Made by a program: the position numbers and the translations under genes. Positions 36,001-51,000 of a DNA stretch of 64,000 nucleotides are shown piece after piece. Each line of letters begins with the position of its first letter. The stretch's first letter is position 1. This stretch comes from Wyeomyia smithii (Eukaryota; Arthropoda; Insecta; Diptera; Culicidae), in contig NC_073695.1 in NCBI RefSeq assembly GCF_029784165.1, forward strand, positions 91,829,902-91,893,901, in the 5' to 3' direction. The notes beneath the pieces were generated by a model, which saw nothing but the letters and a program-made list of their open reading frames with translations, had not been told where the DNA came from and made no database searches.

Positions 36001-39000
36001 TTCGTTTTCAGTCTCGTTTCAAACTGTTATCATTCCTGTGCTTGATCAACGATTTTTATTTTTGAACGAGCTCTGTACCAAATCCTCATGCTCAAAAGTA
36101 GTTTCACTCTAGTACAACATCGATCCTGCCATTAATTGTCACTTTTGAAAAATGCATCCCCATTTGTTATGTTTTAGTGTTTGAATTGTTTCGTTACTAT
36201 CGTGTAATTTTCCTTGTTTTTGAGATTGGAAAAAATTTTTACTAAGTAATCATAGATTCATCTAGTGCAAGATTCAGTAACACTGTCTATGTGTGTGTTC
36301 ATTGGAAAGTTTTCTTTGTGTTTGATGTGATATTTTTTCTCCAAGAAAAATACTTGCTAAAGTTCTAGAAATTTTTCTCTCTCTTTTCCTCTGTCTATTT
36401 AATTATTATTTCTTTTGATTGTCGTTTTTCGTTACTTAGTAGACTAGTGAGAAAAATTTCTAGTACCTTGTTTTGACGAGGCTAAAATAATAGGCGTTTT
36501 TGTTGCTACCTTTTTCACTAATACATGAAATGAAGTAATAGATAACATTATCACTCTATAGTTAAAATTCAACTATCAACCAAAATTAGACTTGAAATAA
36601 CTTTTCCCGAAAAAAATAAAATGGTGCGAGCAAGATGTCGCCTATTGATTATATGTACTGGCATACAATAAAACTCATAAATTGGAAAAAATAATTTCTT
36701 CGTTGAAGTAGTGTCAACAACAAACCTACCTGCCCGAATGTATTCAGCTTGTAGTAGAGCACTACTCTAGTGTTTCGTTCCCGTGTAGGTATAACTTAAG
36801 GATGAGGCCCCTCTTGCACCTGTGTTTCAGGATGTAAATCCTGGAGCAGCTCATGACTCTAGCCATCCTGTAATTCGTCCTACATTGGGTCTAAATTACA
36901 ACGTTTCTTGATTATCACACAAATGTATGTAATTCATTTTAAATTCTAATAACACAATCTATGCAACAATCTGACAATACTGGATATTCAGAAGTTGATC
37001 AGTATAAAATTGACTGGAAACAGTTATTTTGTTATTGTTTTGCTCATGAACAGTATAACTCCTCTATATCCAGACCATCAACACCATCCTACAGACTATT
37101 TGGAGTAACTCATTTCCATGATTTTGATCCAAATTGTTTTCATTGTAATTCATATCACAGAGTTTATCCCCCTCATCGAACTACCATCACCTGAGAGGCT
37201 AAGTTCAAAACAAAACTATTATTATTGAGCATTCAAATTGCGAACCGCCATTGGAACCAGTTTTGCCCTTGAATCCTCGCAAGCAAAGCAATAAAAGCGA
37301 TCAACACAAAATCTACAAATTATTGAATATCAATATATCCCGCCATTACTCCCGCTGCAAAAATCAAGCCAGTGTGCTAATGCTTAAATGTTTTCACTAG
37401 ATGTTGTTTTATGTATATATGTAAATGTACCTAATGCACTTTTATGTGATGTTGTGCTGTATGTGTGCCACTTGTTTTGCTGTTATCCGTTAGCTTGCTG
37501 TTCTGTGTGATGAAAAGAAAAATACGCAAAAAACCTATAACTAGTCTTCTCCTTCCTTCCGTTCACGTTACCAAAATATACCTACCAAACTGCTGCGGAT
37601 TCCGCTGCTAAATATAAAAGGCAAATAAACGAAACCACCAAAACACGAAGCAACAAACGGCTGCTGGTCACATTTCGACGGTTTGATGAGTGAATAGCAA
37701 ATTAGCACCGACACTTATTGACAGTACACCCCGCCCAAAGCAAGAAAAGGCCTCACCCGTGTTTTGGTTGCCCCTTTTCAAAAAATAACGTGTCTCCTCT
37801 GCCGCCCTATAGACTCCAGCTGCTGCTACCAAAATTCGTTTTTCGCTGTAGGCCCAACTTTTTACCTAATTTAGAAAAAAAAATTATCAATGAATCAAAA
37901 ATTATCTTATGAATTTGAAAACAATAACAAAACAAGGCCTTATGGTATGCTCAGTGCGATGAAAATAGGTAGAAATCTGATGCGTTTTTTACAGAGTACT
38001 AAAATGTAGGCACATGCTACTTGAAAATAAATTGTTAATGTTACAATACTTAGCTGATATTCGATATAAACTATAGACCGTAACATCCATATGCAATTGC
38101 ACTGTATACTTAGGTGTAGCCGGATGAACTCCTGTTGTAATCGTTTAATATTAGTATAACGTATTTGGAATAGAAAAATTAAAAAATTAAAAAATTTGAT
38201 GAATTTGTAAATTTATTTTACAGCCTTACCACCAGAGGTTTATTACAAAAATATGCATGTTGTTTAGTAGCTTGTAAATTTTATCATGCGAACTATTTCG
38301 CAAAAGATTCCAAGCCTTTTCTATTTAGGTATAAATTCAATTGTGATATCGTGGGAAAATGAATCATTTAAGCTTTCCCTTAGGAATGAGTTGCACTGTA
38401 TATCGATTGGTACACTTCACACAGGGTTTTTAAATTATCTACTAATTTTTGGGTGCTCCAAAACAATAATGACATAGCAGATAAATAATTTATTTTCATC
38501 AAAATTAATTCAAATATCAATATTCAAAATTGGGTCAAAAACGGTTAGCTAAAATTCTTCCGTAATTATTCGTGGTGGCTTCCGGTTTGATAAAATAATA
38601 ATTAAAATCGAATATGGGAATGTTTTAGAGTGAAATAAGGAATAGATATACTAGAATTTTTAAATAGAAAATGACAACCGTGGGTTTGAAACAACATTTG
38701 AAATTCATTGATATTTTGATATTTATGGACTGATTAAATACAATAAACACGACGCGTAACATCATTTTAAAAAGCAAAATGAATTTCAATTGAATCAAAA
38801 ATTCAAACTCATTGAAATGTAGGTAAATGTATGTTGTTTTATACAAGCAAATAGAGGAGAATAGGGGAGTACTATCTGAAATCGTTTGAAATCGAAGTCT
38901 TAGTTGGCGGTTGCCAAAAATAGGAAACCGCAATTAGGAGTAGGTCATCATTCATATTACGAATTTAAAATTCATTTCAGCTTGCTCACCCATAAATCAG

Positions 39001-42000
39001 TTTCACTACCCTAATAATGTTCATTTCGTGCCAAGAATAGAAGATTTCAACGCAGCCGATTCTGCTGCTACAGATATTTAGGTTTGTTGCCTAATTGGAA
39101 ATAAAACCTCGACGGATGTCCTTTTCGCCCAAAATTTGATACTACTTCCATATGCAATAGAAATGAGCAAACCTGCGCTGCGACTGGACATGTAATTACC
39201 TGCATTCAATTTAGGTTGCGTTATGTTGTCCCCATTCCATTAAACGAATTAATTAAATTCGATGTTGACAGCCTGTGAACAATTAAGACAGTACTAATTA
39301 GTGTCATGCAAAGGCTGGGCACTCCTCTAGTAAATGATTTTTTGCCTCGAACATTGTTCTTAAGGGGATATATACCTTTTTAGTTTTCCAAAAACCGAAA
39401 ATTTTTTTATTGTATTATCTTCAAATACAACATCTTGAGAACATTTTCACAAATTTTCATAACGATCTGAGCAATAGGAAAAAAGTTAGAGCGATTTGCA
39501 GTGCGCCTCGCCACGGCCGCATAAGCTAATCTTGAAACTTTACACGCGATTATCTCGGAATAGTGTTTTCCGAAAAATGACTTTGCCGTGATCCTGATTG
39601 CGGGAAAACTACTGAACCGATTTCCTTCATCTTTTTTTCTTTTGAATTTTCGTTATTAAATTCGCCGGTCCCTGAACGATCGCTTTTCGAAACATACAGT
39701 TACATTTTGCCGCAAAAAAAATTTTAATGCAATTTTTAGCGCTCAAAACGTGCATTTTTTGGGAAAAACGTTCCCATTTGCACTGAAAACAAAATACTCA
39801 TAAATGTGATCGTGACACTTCTAAACTAATGAAATAATATGAGTTTTTTTATTTCGATTGACCCGCTGAGTCTTTATCAGGATCACCGCAAGCCTCTGCA
39901 AAAAATAGCGTTTCGGGGAAACGGCCATTACTCCAGTAATAATTGGTATATCTCAAGATCAAACGGTTTTTTTTGTTGTTGATAAACTGTACTTTCAGAA
40001 AAATACCCCTTTGATGCAATGAAAATGGTGCTATGCACTTAAAAATAGATTCAAACTTCCCTCGTTTTTCTCGACCAAAAAGGTATATAACCCCTTAAGC
40101 AGTTTTATGATGCACTCACTATTGCTTCCAAGTTGGAAAGCTCCAACACGTAGGTACACACGGAAATGTTTAACAAATTTCACTTCACACGAACTAAAAG
40201 GCATAACCCTTTATCACTAATTGGTTTTCCTGACCAATAATGGAGAATGTGATTGCTGCCAATAGAATGATATTCATAATTTCGCACATTGCAAGCCTTA
40301 TTTGTGAGAGTATGTTCTCACCTAAAAGGATTTGGGTCAATTGGCAAGGGGCTCTTAATATTCTGAGCAAAATAGAAAGGGGAAAACTTGGATCCGTTAG
40401 TCTAATTAGCTTAGCGCATAACACGCCCAACAAGCAATGACTGAGATGTTTTTCCGTCGCAGTTATGCAACACCACAGGTCTCAACATTCTTCGTGTTTC
40501 CTCGCACAAAGCCACTGGTGCGAGCGTCACGTTTGCAAGTCTGTGGTTTTGTTACGTACAGTTACCGAATGAAAACTCTAACGGTGATTTATTGCGAAGC
40601 ATGAACGGGACATTGTTTGTACAATCATATTTCATTACACAGCAGTTGCAACTGCACGACTTAAAATAGTTCGCCTTTCGTAAACGCATTTTGTAGCACT
40701 GCTGTGTAAGTGTTACTAACGAACCCGAAACTATGCAAAACAAACGTTGAACAGGAACCGATGTTAGATGCCAATCTTACCCGCAATTTGGGACTACAAT
40801 TTTAAAACGCGGTTCCTGACTTCGGTTTTTATGCGTGTTTGTCACTGCGTTACTTTTTCGTAACTAATCTGACCTGCCGACAAAGCAATTCAACAATCAG
40901 AATTTGCTGCAATTTTTGTACTATTCGTTTGTCACCGAATTCCCAAAGCCATATATGAATAACAAATACAGCACGCTTCATCGTCAATCATTCCTGATGA
41001 TCCAAGCCTAGCGCCTTCTGAGCCAAGTAACAAACCTCACCTTCACCTCACCGGCAAGCTGTGAATTCGCAACACCAAGTTGAAGTACTTCCAGCTGGGA
41101 ATGTTTGTAAACAAACGTTGTTGGGTCCCATTACTAACGGTCCATTCTGCTCGTACTAGAAAACAAGTTGAAAATAATTATTTATTTTATCTGTTCGTAA
41201 ACGACCGTCTTCGGCTAATAGAGCTCTAATTGTGTACGCTGGAAATCGATTATCGGACGAGCTCCAAACTGTTTTACCATAAAGTCGGCATTGGTCAGTA
41301 TAAACATACATATCCACTCTCCACGGGAAAGATGATCGGGTTCCTTTGTCCGAACTGGACAGAACCGAATCGGGAGATGGTAACGATAATTTTTTAACCG
41401 CTCGCATCACTGTTCCAATTACACCCCTGTATGAATCGAGTGTGAAAAGTCGTGATCAATTGAGTTAAACGTTTATTTAAACTACAGAAAATATACACCT
41501 GTTGTTATTGTGGCGGTCGATCAATGATCGGTTACGACCGAGAAAAGATTTATTTAATTTGATCTATCTTAATTGAAAGTTCATTGCTGAGTTTATGAAG
41601 TATTTTCATGGAAAACCCTGTTAAACAAATACAAAAAAAAACGAAAACAGACTAATCAAAGTACCTCATGAAAAAAATTTGGTGTGAGCAAACTAAAGTA
41701 GTGGTTTAGTGACACGAAACAATACATTTTTTTTGAAGTAAAATAATTCAACTACCAGTGATTATTCTCTGGTCTGAGAATAGCTTTCGCAAACTAAGCA
41801 GTAATTAATTTTACTAAGAATGTCTGGTATAATGTGCTAATAACAGAGATAACTTAAGCTAAAAGTTAGAATGGTTTTATGCAGTATTTTGATATTAACG
41901 AAGTTTGAAATAAAAAAAAAACACCACAAGCTATCGAAAAACGGAATCTTAAAACACGCGTTTGTAAACAAAAAAGCAGCCTATGAAACAAATTTGTGAT

Positions 42001-45000
42001 TGAATTTATTTCGATGATCGCGAAACCGGTAGAAACAGTAATTCCGCTAGATCATCCGTTCTTCTGTATAAATTTATGTACAGAGTTTGTAAAATAATGC
42101 TAAAAAAACTGTTTATTGCATGCAATTTTCTTATTAACTAACTGATTCGGTAAAGTTATTTCTAGCAGTAGCAGTAGTTGTAGTTTATTTATTATTTTCG
42201 CAATAATCCCAATTGGTACAACTCCATAATGATGTGAAATTCTCTTCGTTTCCTGTCTAATTGCAATCGCAATCACGCCGCCAGTTTAACCAGCAGAAAA
42301 GAGAAGAAAACTTTCCTAAACGCACAATCATGTCCCTCATTTAAGATATCGCCCATGTAGCAGCATGTAGATGCAGATTTTACATTTTAAATGTTCTGGA
42401 AATTACAATACATTTTTCAAATTTTCCACCCGTGAACCAAACCTATATTATCATTATGACTTTAAGTTTCTATATATTACTAACGCGTTGAGTAGGCCTC
42501 ATGAAAATTAGTACCAGTGTAGAAAAAAAATGCTCTCAACGCAAACATTGCTAGCAAAAAGCCGTACAATTCATCGAAAAGTTTTGGTTGTTTCGTTTCA
42601 TGAGTAGCCCTTCGTTTCGATTTTTTCCTAAAGTTTTAAGTTCTGCACATAAAATTTCAACGAGTTGAACTAATCCTTTCTTTTCACTTGTGACGTCCAT
42701 TGTCTGCATACATCAGCAAAGCAGAAAAATCGTAACCCAGTTAGAAAATAATGTTGCCAAGTGAACGTTTTCCGACCTTGTTCAGTGTGTGTGTGATAGT
42801 TTCCTAAATCCGTGTTTATCGGAAATCCTTCAACAAGGTTATGTTTTCCGCGCTTAAGTGCTCCTCCAAAAACAACCGCCTAGAGGAGGACCTCACAGTA
42901 TATAATTAATACCACACAATTGCCACTGGATCAGTTTTCGGCATAGCAATATATCAAAACAAATACAGTTTCTTTTACCGGTACAGCTATTATTTAGAAA
43001 AGCACGACTGCAGACCCTTTCGAAAAAAAAAACTTCTTGACGGTTGACAACTAGACAGTCCTTAGATTTATATTAATGAAACGGCCTAAACCTCATTCCT
43101 ATTTATCCCCTGGATTGCCCTACATAGCCTTTCGGGATACATTTATTGTGTTTCCTCTCGGTTTCTTTACAAAGTTTTGCAAACAAATGATCCCAATAAT
43201 AAATCAGTCTGAGCTAATAACAATAAGTGTCGCTATACTAACTGAAAACACAAATATCTAGCATTCAGTGTGCGCTTGCTCCTTTTTTGTGCCCACTTCA
43301 CCCTAATACATAACCCAAGTGACGCCAATCTAACACCCGAAATGGCCTGTTTTCCAATTGTGCTTTGTTCTAAGACAACTCCAACCGGATCGATCCCAAA
43401 CTCACCCCTAATGCAACTTTTCCGCTGTAATAAATACAATGACTCTTCGCTGCCAACTTGCTCTTTGCTCATCTTCTAATACTTCTTACAACATCAAAGT
43501 AAATACATGAGTGAGTGTGGAAAACAAAAAACAAAAAAATCTCAATTCCATCCAACTTCTAGCAAACTTTTCCCGAACTATTTATCTCCCTCTTCCTTCT
43601 TCAAAAAAAATCGACTGCGGCTACTACTTCCTGTTACATCCTCCTTTCTTCTACTATGCGAGCGCACAAAACTGGAAAAACTCAACCGCCGTGCCCTCCG
43701 GCCGAATCACACAGAGCAAGAGAGAGCAAAACAAACTAAATGAAAAAAAAACAGCTGACGCTAGTGATTGGACGTTTATTTTTATTCTTACTGATGTGCT
43801 TTTGATTCACAATTTTGTTACCAAGACTCAAAAGGCTGCAAACGAATCATACGTGCCAACTTGGAAGTAATAGTTATTATAACCTGGTTTGTACGATTTT
43901 CGACATTAATCACGTTCACGAACTCGTTTTGATGAGGTACTGTTGTTTTGCTTATGAATCACCCGTAACAATGCGACTCCATTATATTTGGTACACTGCA
44001 AAGCGTTGCCACAGGACTTATACAGTAAAGTTATGTTGTATTTAAAAAGCATGAATTTCATGAGTTTAATTTGATATAATCTTCTTCGATTTGATCACAG
44101 TTATTGTTTGCTTAATTGTGCCTTACACACTGTGTGCACACTTGACGGTAATTTTCTTATGACAGAAAAAAAAACAGTTTTAATTTGAACCATTGTTGCA
44201 AACGTCATGAGATTTCATAACAATAAATAAAACATGCCTTCAGGAGAAGAAAACTAATCTTCCAATCGATCGACAGCAATACGAAAGCCCTAAAAACTGC
44301 TCTCTCTAGTTTTTCCGTTCTGTTGCCTATCTTTAATTGCAGGTAATTGCCGTGATATCTATTCTCTTCATAGTATTATCTACGATAGCTTTGACACTCA
44401 ATACATTACCGTCCCTGCAATCCGAACATAACGGCACCTCTCAGGACAATCCCGAACTAGCGATGGTTGAGGCGGTGTGCATCACCTGGTTCACGCTCGA
44501 ATACGTCCTGCGATTTAGTGCCTCGCCGGACAAGTGGAAATTTTTCAAAGGCGGCCTCAATATAATTGATCTGTTTGCCATTCTGCCCTATTTTGTGTCC
44601 TTGTTCCTGTTGGAGACCAACAAGAACGCTACGGACCAGTTCCAGGATGTGCGCCGGGTGGTGCAAGTCTTCCGCATCATGCGCATCCTGCGAATCCTTA
44701 AGCTGGCCCGACATTCAACGGGCCTGCAGTCGCTAGGCTTCACGCTGAGAAATTCCTACAAGGAGCTGGGTCTGCTAATGTTGTTCCTGGCAATGGGCGT
44801 ACTCATATTTTCGTCCCTCGCATACTTTGCCGAAAAAGACGAGCCTCAGACCAAGTTTGTATCTATACCCGAAACATTTTGGTGGGCGGGAATCACCATG
44901 ACAACGGTTGGCTACGGGGACATCTACCCCACTACTCCGCTTGGAAAAGTGATTGGTACCGTGTGTTGCATATGCGGCGTACTGGTAATCGCATTGCCCA

Positions 45001-48000
45001 TTCCTATCATCGTTAACAATTTCGCTGAATTTTACAAGAATCAGATGCGGCGGGAGAAGGCCCTGAAGCGGCGTGAGGCCCTCGATCGTGCCAAACGCGA
45101 GGGAAGTATTGTTAGCTTCCACCATATCAACCTACGCGATGCCTTCGCCAAGAGTATGGACCTGATAGATGTCATTGTTGATACTGGTGAGTAAACCTTT
45201 CAAACCACAGTCTAAATGTTTCTTTTGATCGTAAACGCTTACTAACTTCAATAGAAAATGCAGAAAACACGATTTCAGTTAACAAAAGAATGCGAGCCCA
45301 TCAAGCTGGCTTTTCTAGTTTACGTACTCGATAGTCATCGATACGCGATCATTTATAGCACTCACAATATCAGCAGTAATATGTAACAGTAGCAACAGCA
45401 CTATAGGGTAGAATAGTCGTTTACTGTAGAAGAAGCTTTATTTTAAATCATTCTCTAACATACGAACCTATTACACTCAATTTGTTTCAAACATAACTTT
45501 CGTCTCTTGATTTAGTTGCTGGTGAACTGCCTGTGTTAATTTTATAAATTTGCTTCAGTTTCAGTGTCACGGACTTTATGTTTCATGTAGATCAATGTAA
45601 TTTATTTAATTTTTCAGTCATTTCTCTATTTTCAAACATACAAATTGTGGAATTTTATAATACAAGCTTATCAATCTTCCTCCGCGTGAGAACTCCACTG
45701 TTGTACTATGTGTGTTCATTGGAAACAATATGGTCATGATTATAAATATATATTTTAAAATTAACCACAATAACAACTCAAACAAGTCTGAAGAATATAG
45801 TTTATATACATTGAAGAAGGAAACTTAGGGGCGTTTATGATAAATTGTAGAAATAACTTTTCTCAGTCTTAAGATTCATTGCTACTGTAATTAGCATCAC
45901 TTAGAAAATAAAAGCTCAATAACAAACAACGCTAAACTATTAACAACACGAGAACTACCATACGCATATTTTTATCGAATGCATTCCATACAACGCACTT
46001 CAAATTTTTTAGACAGTGAAGATTTTTTCATAGATAAGCAAGAACGATTTTCGAATTATTTTAATTTTTTGTTCGGTTTTCAGTATAATACAAGACAGAC
46101 TTTCAAAGCACTGATCAACATAGGTTTTGTGCTGTAACCTAAACTACAAAAAAAAATTAAAGATTATAATAGAGCACCAAAATTCACAGGAACGGATAAA
46201 ATGCTATAATCTTTCATTTTTTCCAGTTTGAGCTCCAGGGCAAACCTGTGTTGACAACTGGTCGACAGAAGGGAAAAAGAAAAATGTAAAGCTCAAACCG
46301 GAGATCATAACTACAAACTTATAGCGTTTCTAAGCCAAGCTGAAAATGCGAATAGTCTTCATAGATTAAATTAAACCATTCCCGTAAGAAACGTAGGAGC
46401 GACGAAACCGACGAGCAAATAATCTGCGGCCTTTTAACGCACTTCCGATTGGATTTTTTGTGTTAGCTATTATAATTGCATTTAAATCAACTCGAGTTTC
46501 AACATCAAATTTAACTTTATGTAGGACAATTTATTCCATTTACTCTCTCCTAAATAACTAACAGTAATATCAGCACAATATAAACCAATATTATAAAATA
46601 ATAAACGACCCATCAAACATCATCAGGCATCAAAAAATGCTGTAAATCACGACCAAAGTTCACCGCGGATCAAACAGCCATCATCACATCGTGTCAACGG
46701 GCAATTCAGAGTACTACGGCTTTGCATCAAGCATTAAATATTCAATGCGAAAATCCCTTACCGTACAAAACCGCATGCGAACGTAGGTGGGCTAAAGAGG
46801 TATCAAATTACAATACACCCCCGAGTACTTATTACAGCTGCAAAATATTAAATTAACTAACTGAATTAGTATCCACCGGCAAGCACGGTTCGCTTGCACT
46901 CTGCGATTATGCCTGTGACTGCTGTGGTATGTGCTGGATGCAACTCTGAATTGCAGCTGCCGGTACGGTATATATAAAAAACATTCCGCCTAAGGCTCGG
47001 ATCACACCACACTCGCTTGCAGTTTGTTCTGGGTGAATACCAGCAAGGCGTCAGAGTAGTGCAAAAATATGGAAAAGGAATCAAAAATTTATTTTTACTT
47101 ATATTTCTCGACTTGTACTGCTTGCTTGTAATGCCATTTCCAACTTGACAATGCTACAGAAGAACTTTAGACTGATTCCGGCTGGGGTGAGCTACTTTAG
47201 ACTTCGGTCACAATAGCGGCCATTTAAGGATGGTTGCTACCCAAGTGACATTTGAGCCTTTCATCTTGACGTCGACAAGAGAATAAAATATATCAATAAA
47301 AACTTGTTAGTTTATCGACAAAAGTCGCAAAAATTCGTATATAAATTCGAGCATCCAAGCAAAGAATAGCAGATAAAAAATGTTGATTATCTCTAAGGCC
47401 AAAACAAAAGAAGACATACGCAGTTTGCATGTCGTCGTGATTATCAACACAATACACCCTATTCAATTTTACTATAATTTTTCGTACTACTCGCAAACAC
47501 AAGCTTCTTGTTTGAAACTGTGAGCAGCCCAAAACCAATGGGTTCAGTTCCGCCTATTTGCTGTCCACATTTCCACGCTCACTCAATTTATGCCCAGTTT
47601 ATTGGGCAAAAGCAATTGCTTAAATTTCAAATCACTACCTACACCTACATGATGTGATACCGCTGTTTGGTTACAGTAAACTGTGAGGATATATGTATCT
47701 TGACGTACCCCGCACGTGAATGCAAATTGCTCGGTAAAATTGATACTATGTGGCTTCGAGGTACAGAATGTCCACGGTACTTGCAATGCCATTAGCTAAC
47801 AGTAACCAGAGAACACTCCGGATACGAAGTACATTCGGCACACAGTACGTGCATGCTTGTTTCGGCTGCATTCACGAACAGGGGCGATAATTCAGTCGCT
47901 TGACATGCTTTTTCCGATTGAATGACCTTCCACTATAAATCAACTTCTTTGGGTTTTACATGGGCCAATTTTCCACTGATGCAAATGTGACAAAATCATA

Positions 48001-51000
48001 GACACAGACTTTATACCTCTATTGTGAATTAAGTGTGAAGTGCACTTCGAGAACGAGAACATAACTTCTGACAAATTGAGTTTTGTGACAAAATTTATTG
48101 CTTCTTGGTGACACACAGACTTGTAACGAACACATGAAATGTGAATGCAACAACTATCAAAAAAGTTCAGATAATTATAAAAAAAGTAATTTTTTAAGCA
48201 ACAACTAGAATCTGATACAAATCACTTGCACTTTAAAATCAGTTATTCAAGTGCTTTGCAAACAGCTGGACACATAAATGCGTATTTCAACTGTATTGGA
48301 ATGTATCGCCAGTTTAAATTAGTTCTAAATGTTTCTGTAATCAAATAGTAAGTTGGTAGGATTAATATTTTATAAGCAACACTCCAAAATATTTCAGTAG
48401 CAAAATTATACCCAGGACAAAGAACAAGAGCGTCATTTTGACCAACAGAGCTTTACTATGCTAGGTAGCTAGTACCCAGGAAAAATCCGGTGTGTGTCGT
48501 TTGCTCGAACCTTCATTTATTTCGACCCGAAAGCTACCTCAATGCATTTTGTGGTATAACCCGACCAGCCAGAAGTAGAGTCTAATTTATTCGACATTCA
48601 CACAACTTTATTGCAACAGGAAACATAAGCAATTTAACTTCAAGGACATCTGTTGCAGCACCGCGGAAAGCTGATGACCACGACGACGACGGTCGCTACT
48701 GTGAAACTTCCTGCCATCACGAGCAATTCGGTTGTCCTGTAAAGGCCACCACTGCACCCACTATGACGCTCAAACTCTAGAATATGTAATCCGCTCGCAG
48801 CTCCGCCGCCAACCAGAAGTTATATGTGGAAAGCGCTTTATTGCTTAGAAAAAATAGCTGGCTGAATAATTTATACCCCAACCGAGAACGCTACCGAGTG
48901 CATAAGAGGAATAGAGTTGATATAAGGCTGCAACAAGAAACGAGCGCTTGAAATTAGTAATGACCCACACCCTGCAGAAGCTATACGAAGCACGAGTTGC
49001 GGAAAGATCAGGGCAACGGGTTTTGCTGTTTCTATCTAGGACATGTCGTGACGGAAGCTTGATCAAAACAAAAACTCTGGTAGGTTAAAAATGGAATAAA
49101 TAAAATATAACTGCAACTGACGAAGGAATTATAGGAAAGATTCGTCCAATGGTATGCAGAAAGTTAACGAAATTGATTACATTTGGCCATTAAATGATAA
49201 GATACTTGAGGCTAGCGGTAGTAAGGCTTATACAACCTCTGTCTATTGTTAGACGAAGTTAGGAAAAAAGAATTCCAAATGATTGTTGTGTTGATATACC
49301 GTTAGAACGTGTGCATTTCCTCGCGAAATAGGTGAATAACAAAACATGAGACCAATTTTACAGAAAATGTCACAGTTTGAAGTTTTTTCTTTATTGTCAT
49401 TTTTGATTTGGCGGAAACATTTCAAATACGTTTCTTTGAGCAGTAGAGACTCTATTGGTGATTAAAAAATATTTACAGCCAAAACGGCTTGTTTGATTGG
49501 CATAGTGTCTTCGGCAAAGTTGTAGATAATAATATTGTCCTTCCGGAAAAATGCATCCTGTAAAAAAAATTAAAGATATTTTTTTTTAATTTATACATTT
49601 TTCTTATTGATTGTTCCATAATCGGACAGTCCTCATGTTAGGTAATCTTTTGTAATTTTCATAAAAAATGGATTAAAAAATTAGCTTTTTTAAATAATAA
49701 TGTTTAATTTTTATTTATCTTTTTTTTTGGAAAAAAATATTTCTGGAGTGTATTTTTTTTTCTTGAAAGATCCAATTATTACCTACATCTTTGCACCGAT
49801 CGAACAAACCATTTGGCTCTAAAAATATTTGTAATCATCAATACCTTTCCAACATAGCCTTTTTAAAGAACTTTTCAAAAATGAGTCGAGCATAAAAAAA
49901 TAAAACCAATAGCACAAAATGGCATCTTTTGCCCATAGAAACGTCTATGCAAAGTTCAGCAAAATCAAAAATGGCCCATTTTTTGTGGAATTGCGGATGA
50001 GTATTTCTGATTTGAATGAAATGTTGTGTTTGCTTTCATAATTTTTCCACGCATAATCGCTTTTTTGTTAACGGAAATTTTTTTTTTCAAAAGCTTCCCA
50101 GATTTTGGTAATGTGAAAAGACATATGCAAAATAAGAGAAATAAAACTAAACTTTGTGTCAGAATGGTCTTAATACCTATGGACCTTCCTGCGTCTTCCT
50201 GCGAAAATATATACAAAGTTTGATCAGAATGTTCGTTTCAGTTTTCAGTATTTTAGGATGATATCGCTGGCGAGGAATCGCTGATATTTGCCTATTAAAT
50301 ACAGTTTCATACCAATGGTAACACTTATAACAAGACTTAGCCTCCATAAAACTCGAATAGCAGCATGGTTTACACGAGATCATCAAATTGACCCAAATTA
50401 TGACCTATGATGCATGCATTCAATTCACACCAAGTTGTAGTGCATCAAAATCGCGATATGTAACCTCTCTACTACTTCTGATAATTAATGTACTATAGAT
50501 AAAATGTATTTAAATAGTAAATACGTGTGTACGAACTGATTTTAGTGTTTTGTCCTGCAACTACATTTTTAGTTCAAGGGTTCAATCTGGATGAGAATAT
50601 TTTTTTCCGAAGCCTAAGTCACATCTTCTGCTCTCGTTGATTATTAGCGTTCTCGTGAAGTTATATTAATACACTAGTTGAACGTTCCCGGCGATGCTCG
50701 GGATCAAAGGTTTCAAAATTGAGAATCAATTTTTATATTTCATTGATGCATTAGCACAACTCACTTCAAAAATATTTCGCATCGTTTACAGAGCTTCCAC
50801 AATTATGAGTCAGCTACAATTATGGGTCACTTTTACACAAATACGTCCATTCTCATGAAACCGAACAATTTTCATTGGCAGTGGTATTTTTTATAACTCA
50901 ATTGTAACCCTATTCATACGATTGAAATGAAAATGTTACTAAAACCAATAATTCTGCTCGTTGCAATAAGTGAATCACCCATAATTGTAGTAATGATACG

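Noticed and set aside
43507..43870. Overlapping Lys-rich frames in intron 2
   Set aside because: Low-complexity composition, overlapping in two frames, no domain or splice support.
46968..47060. TATA promoter of a nested gene
   Set aside because: TATATATAAAA is expected in AT-rich DNA and no coding frame follows.
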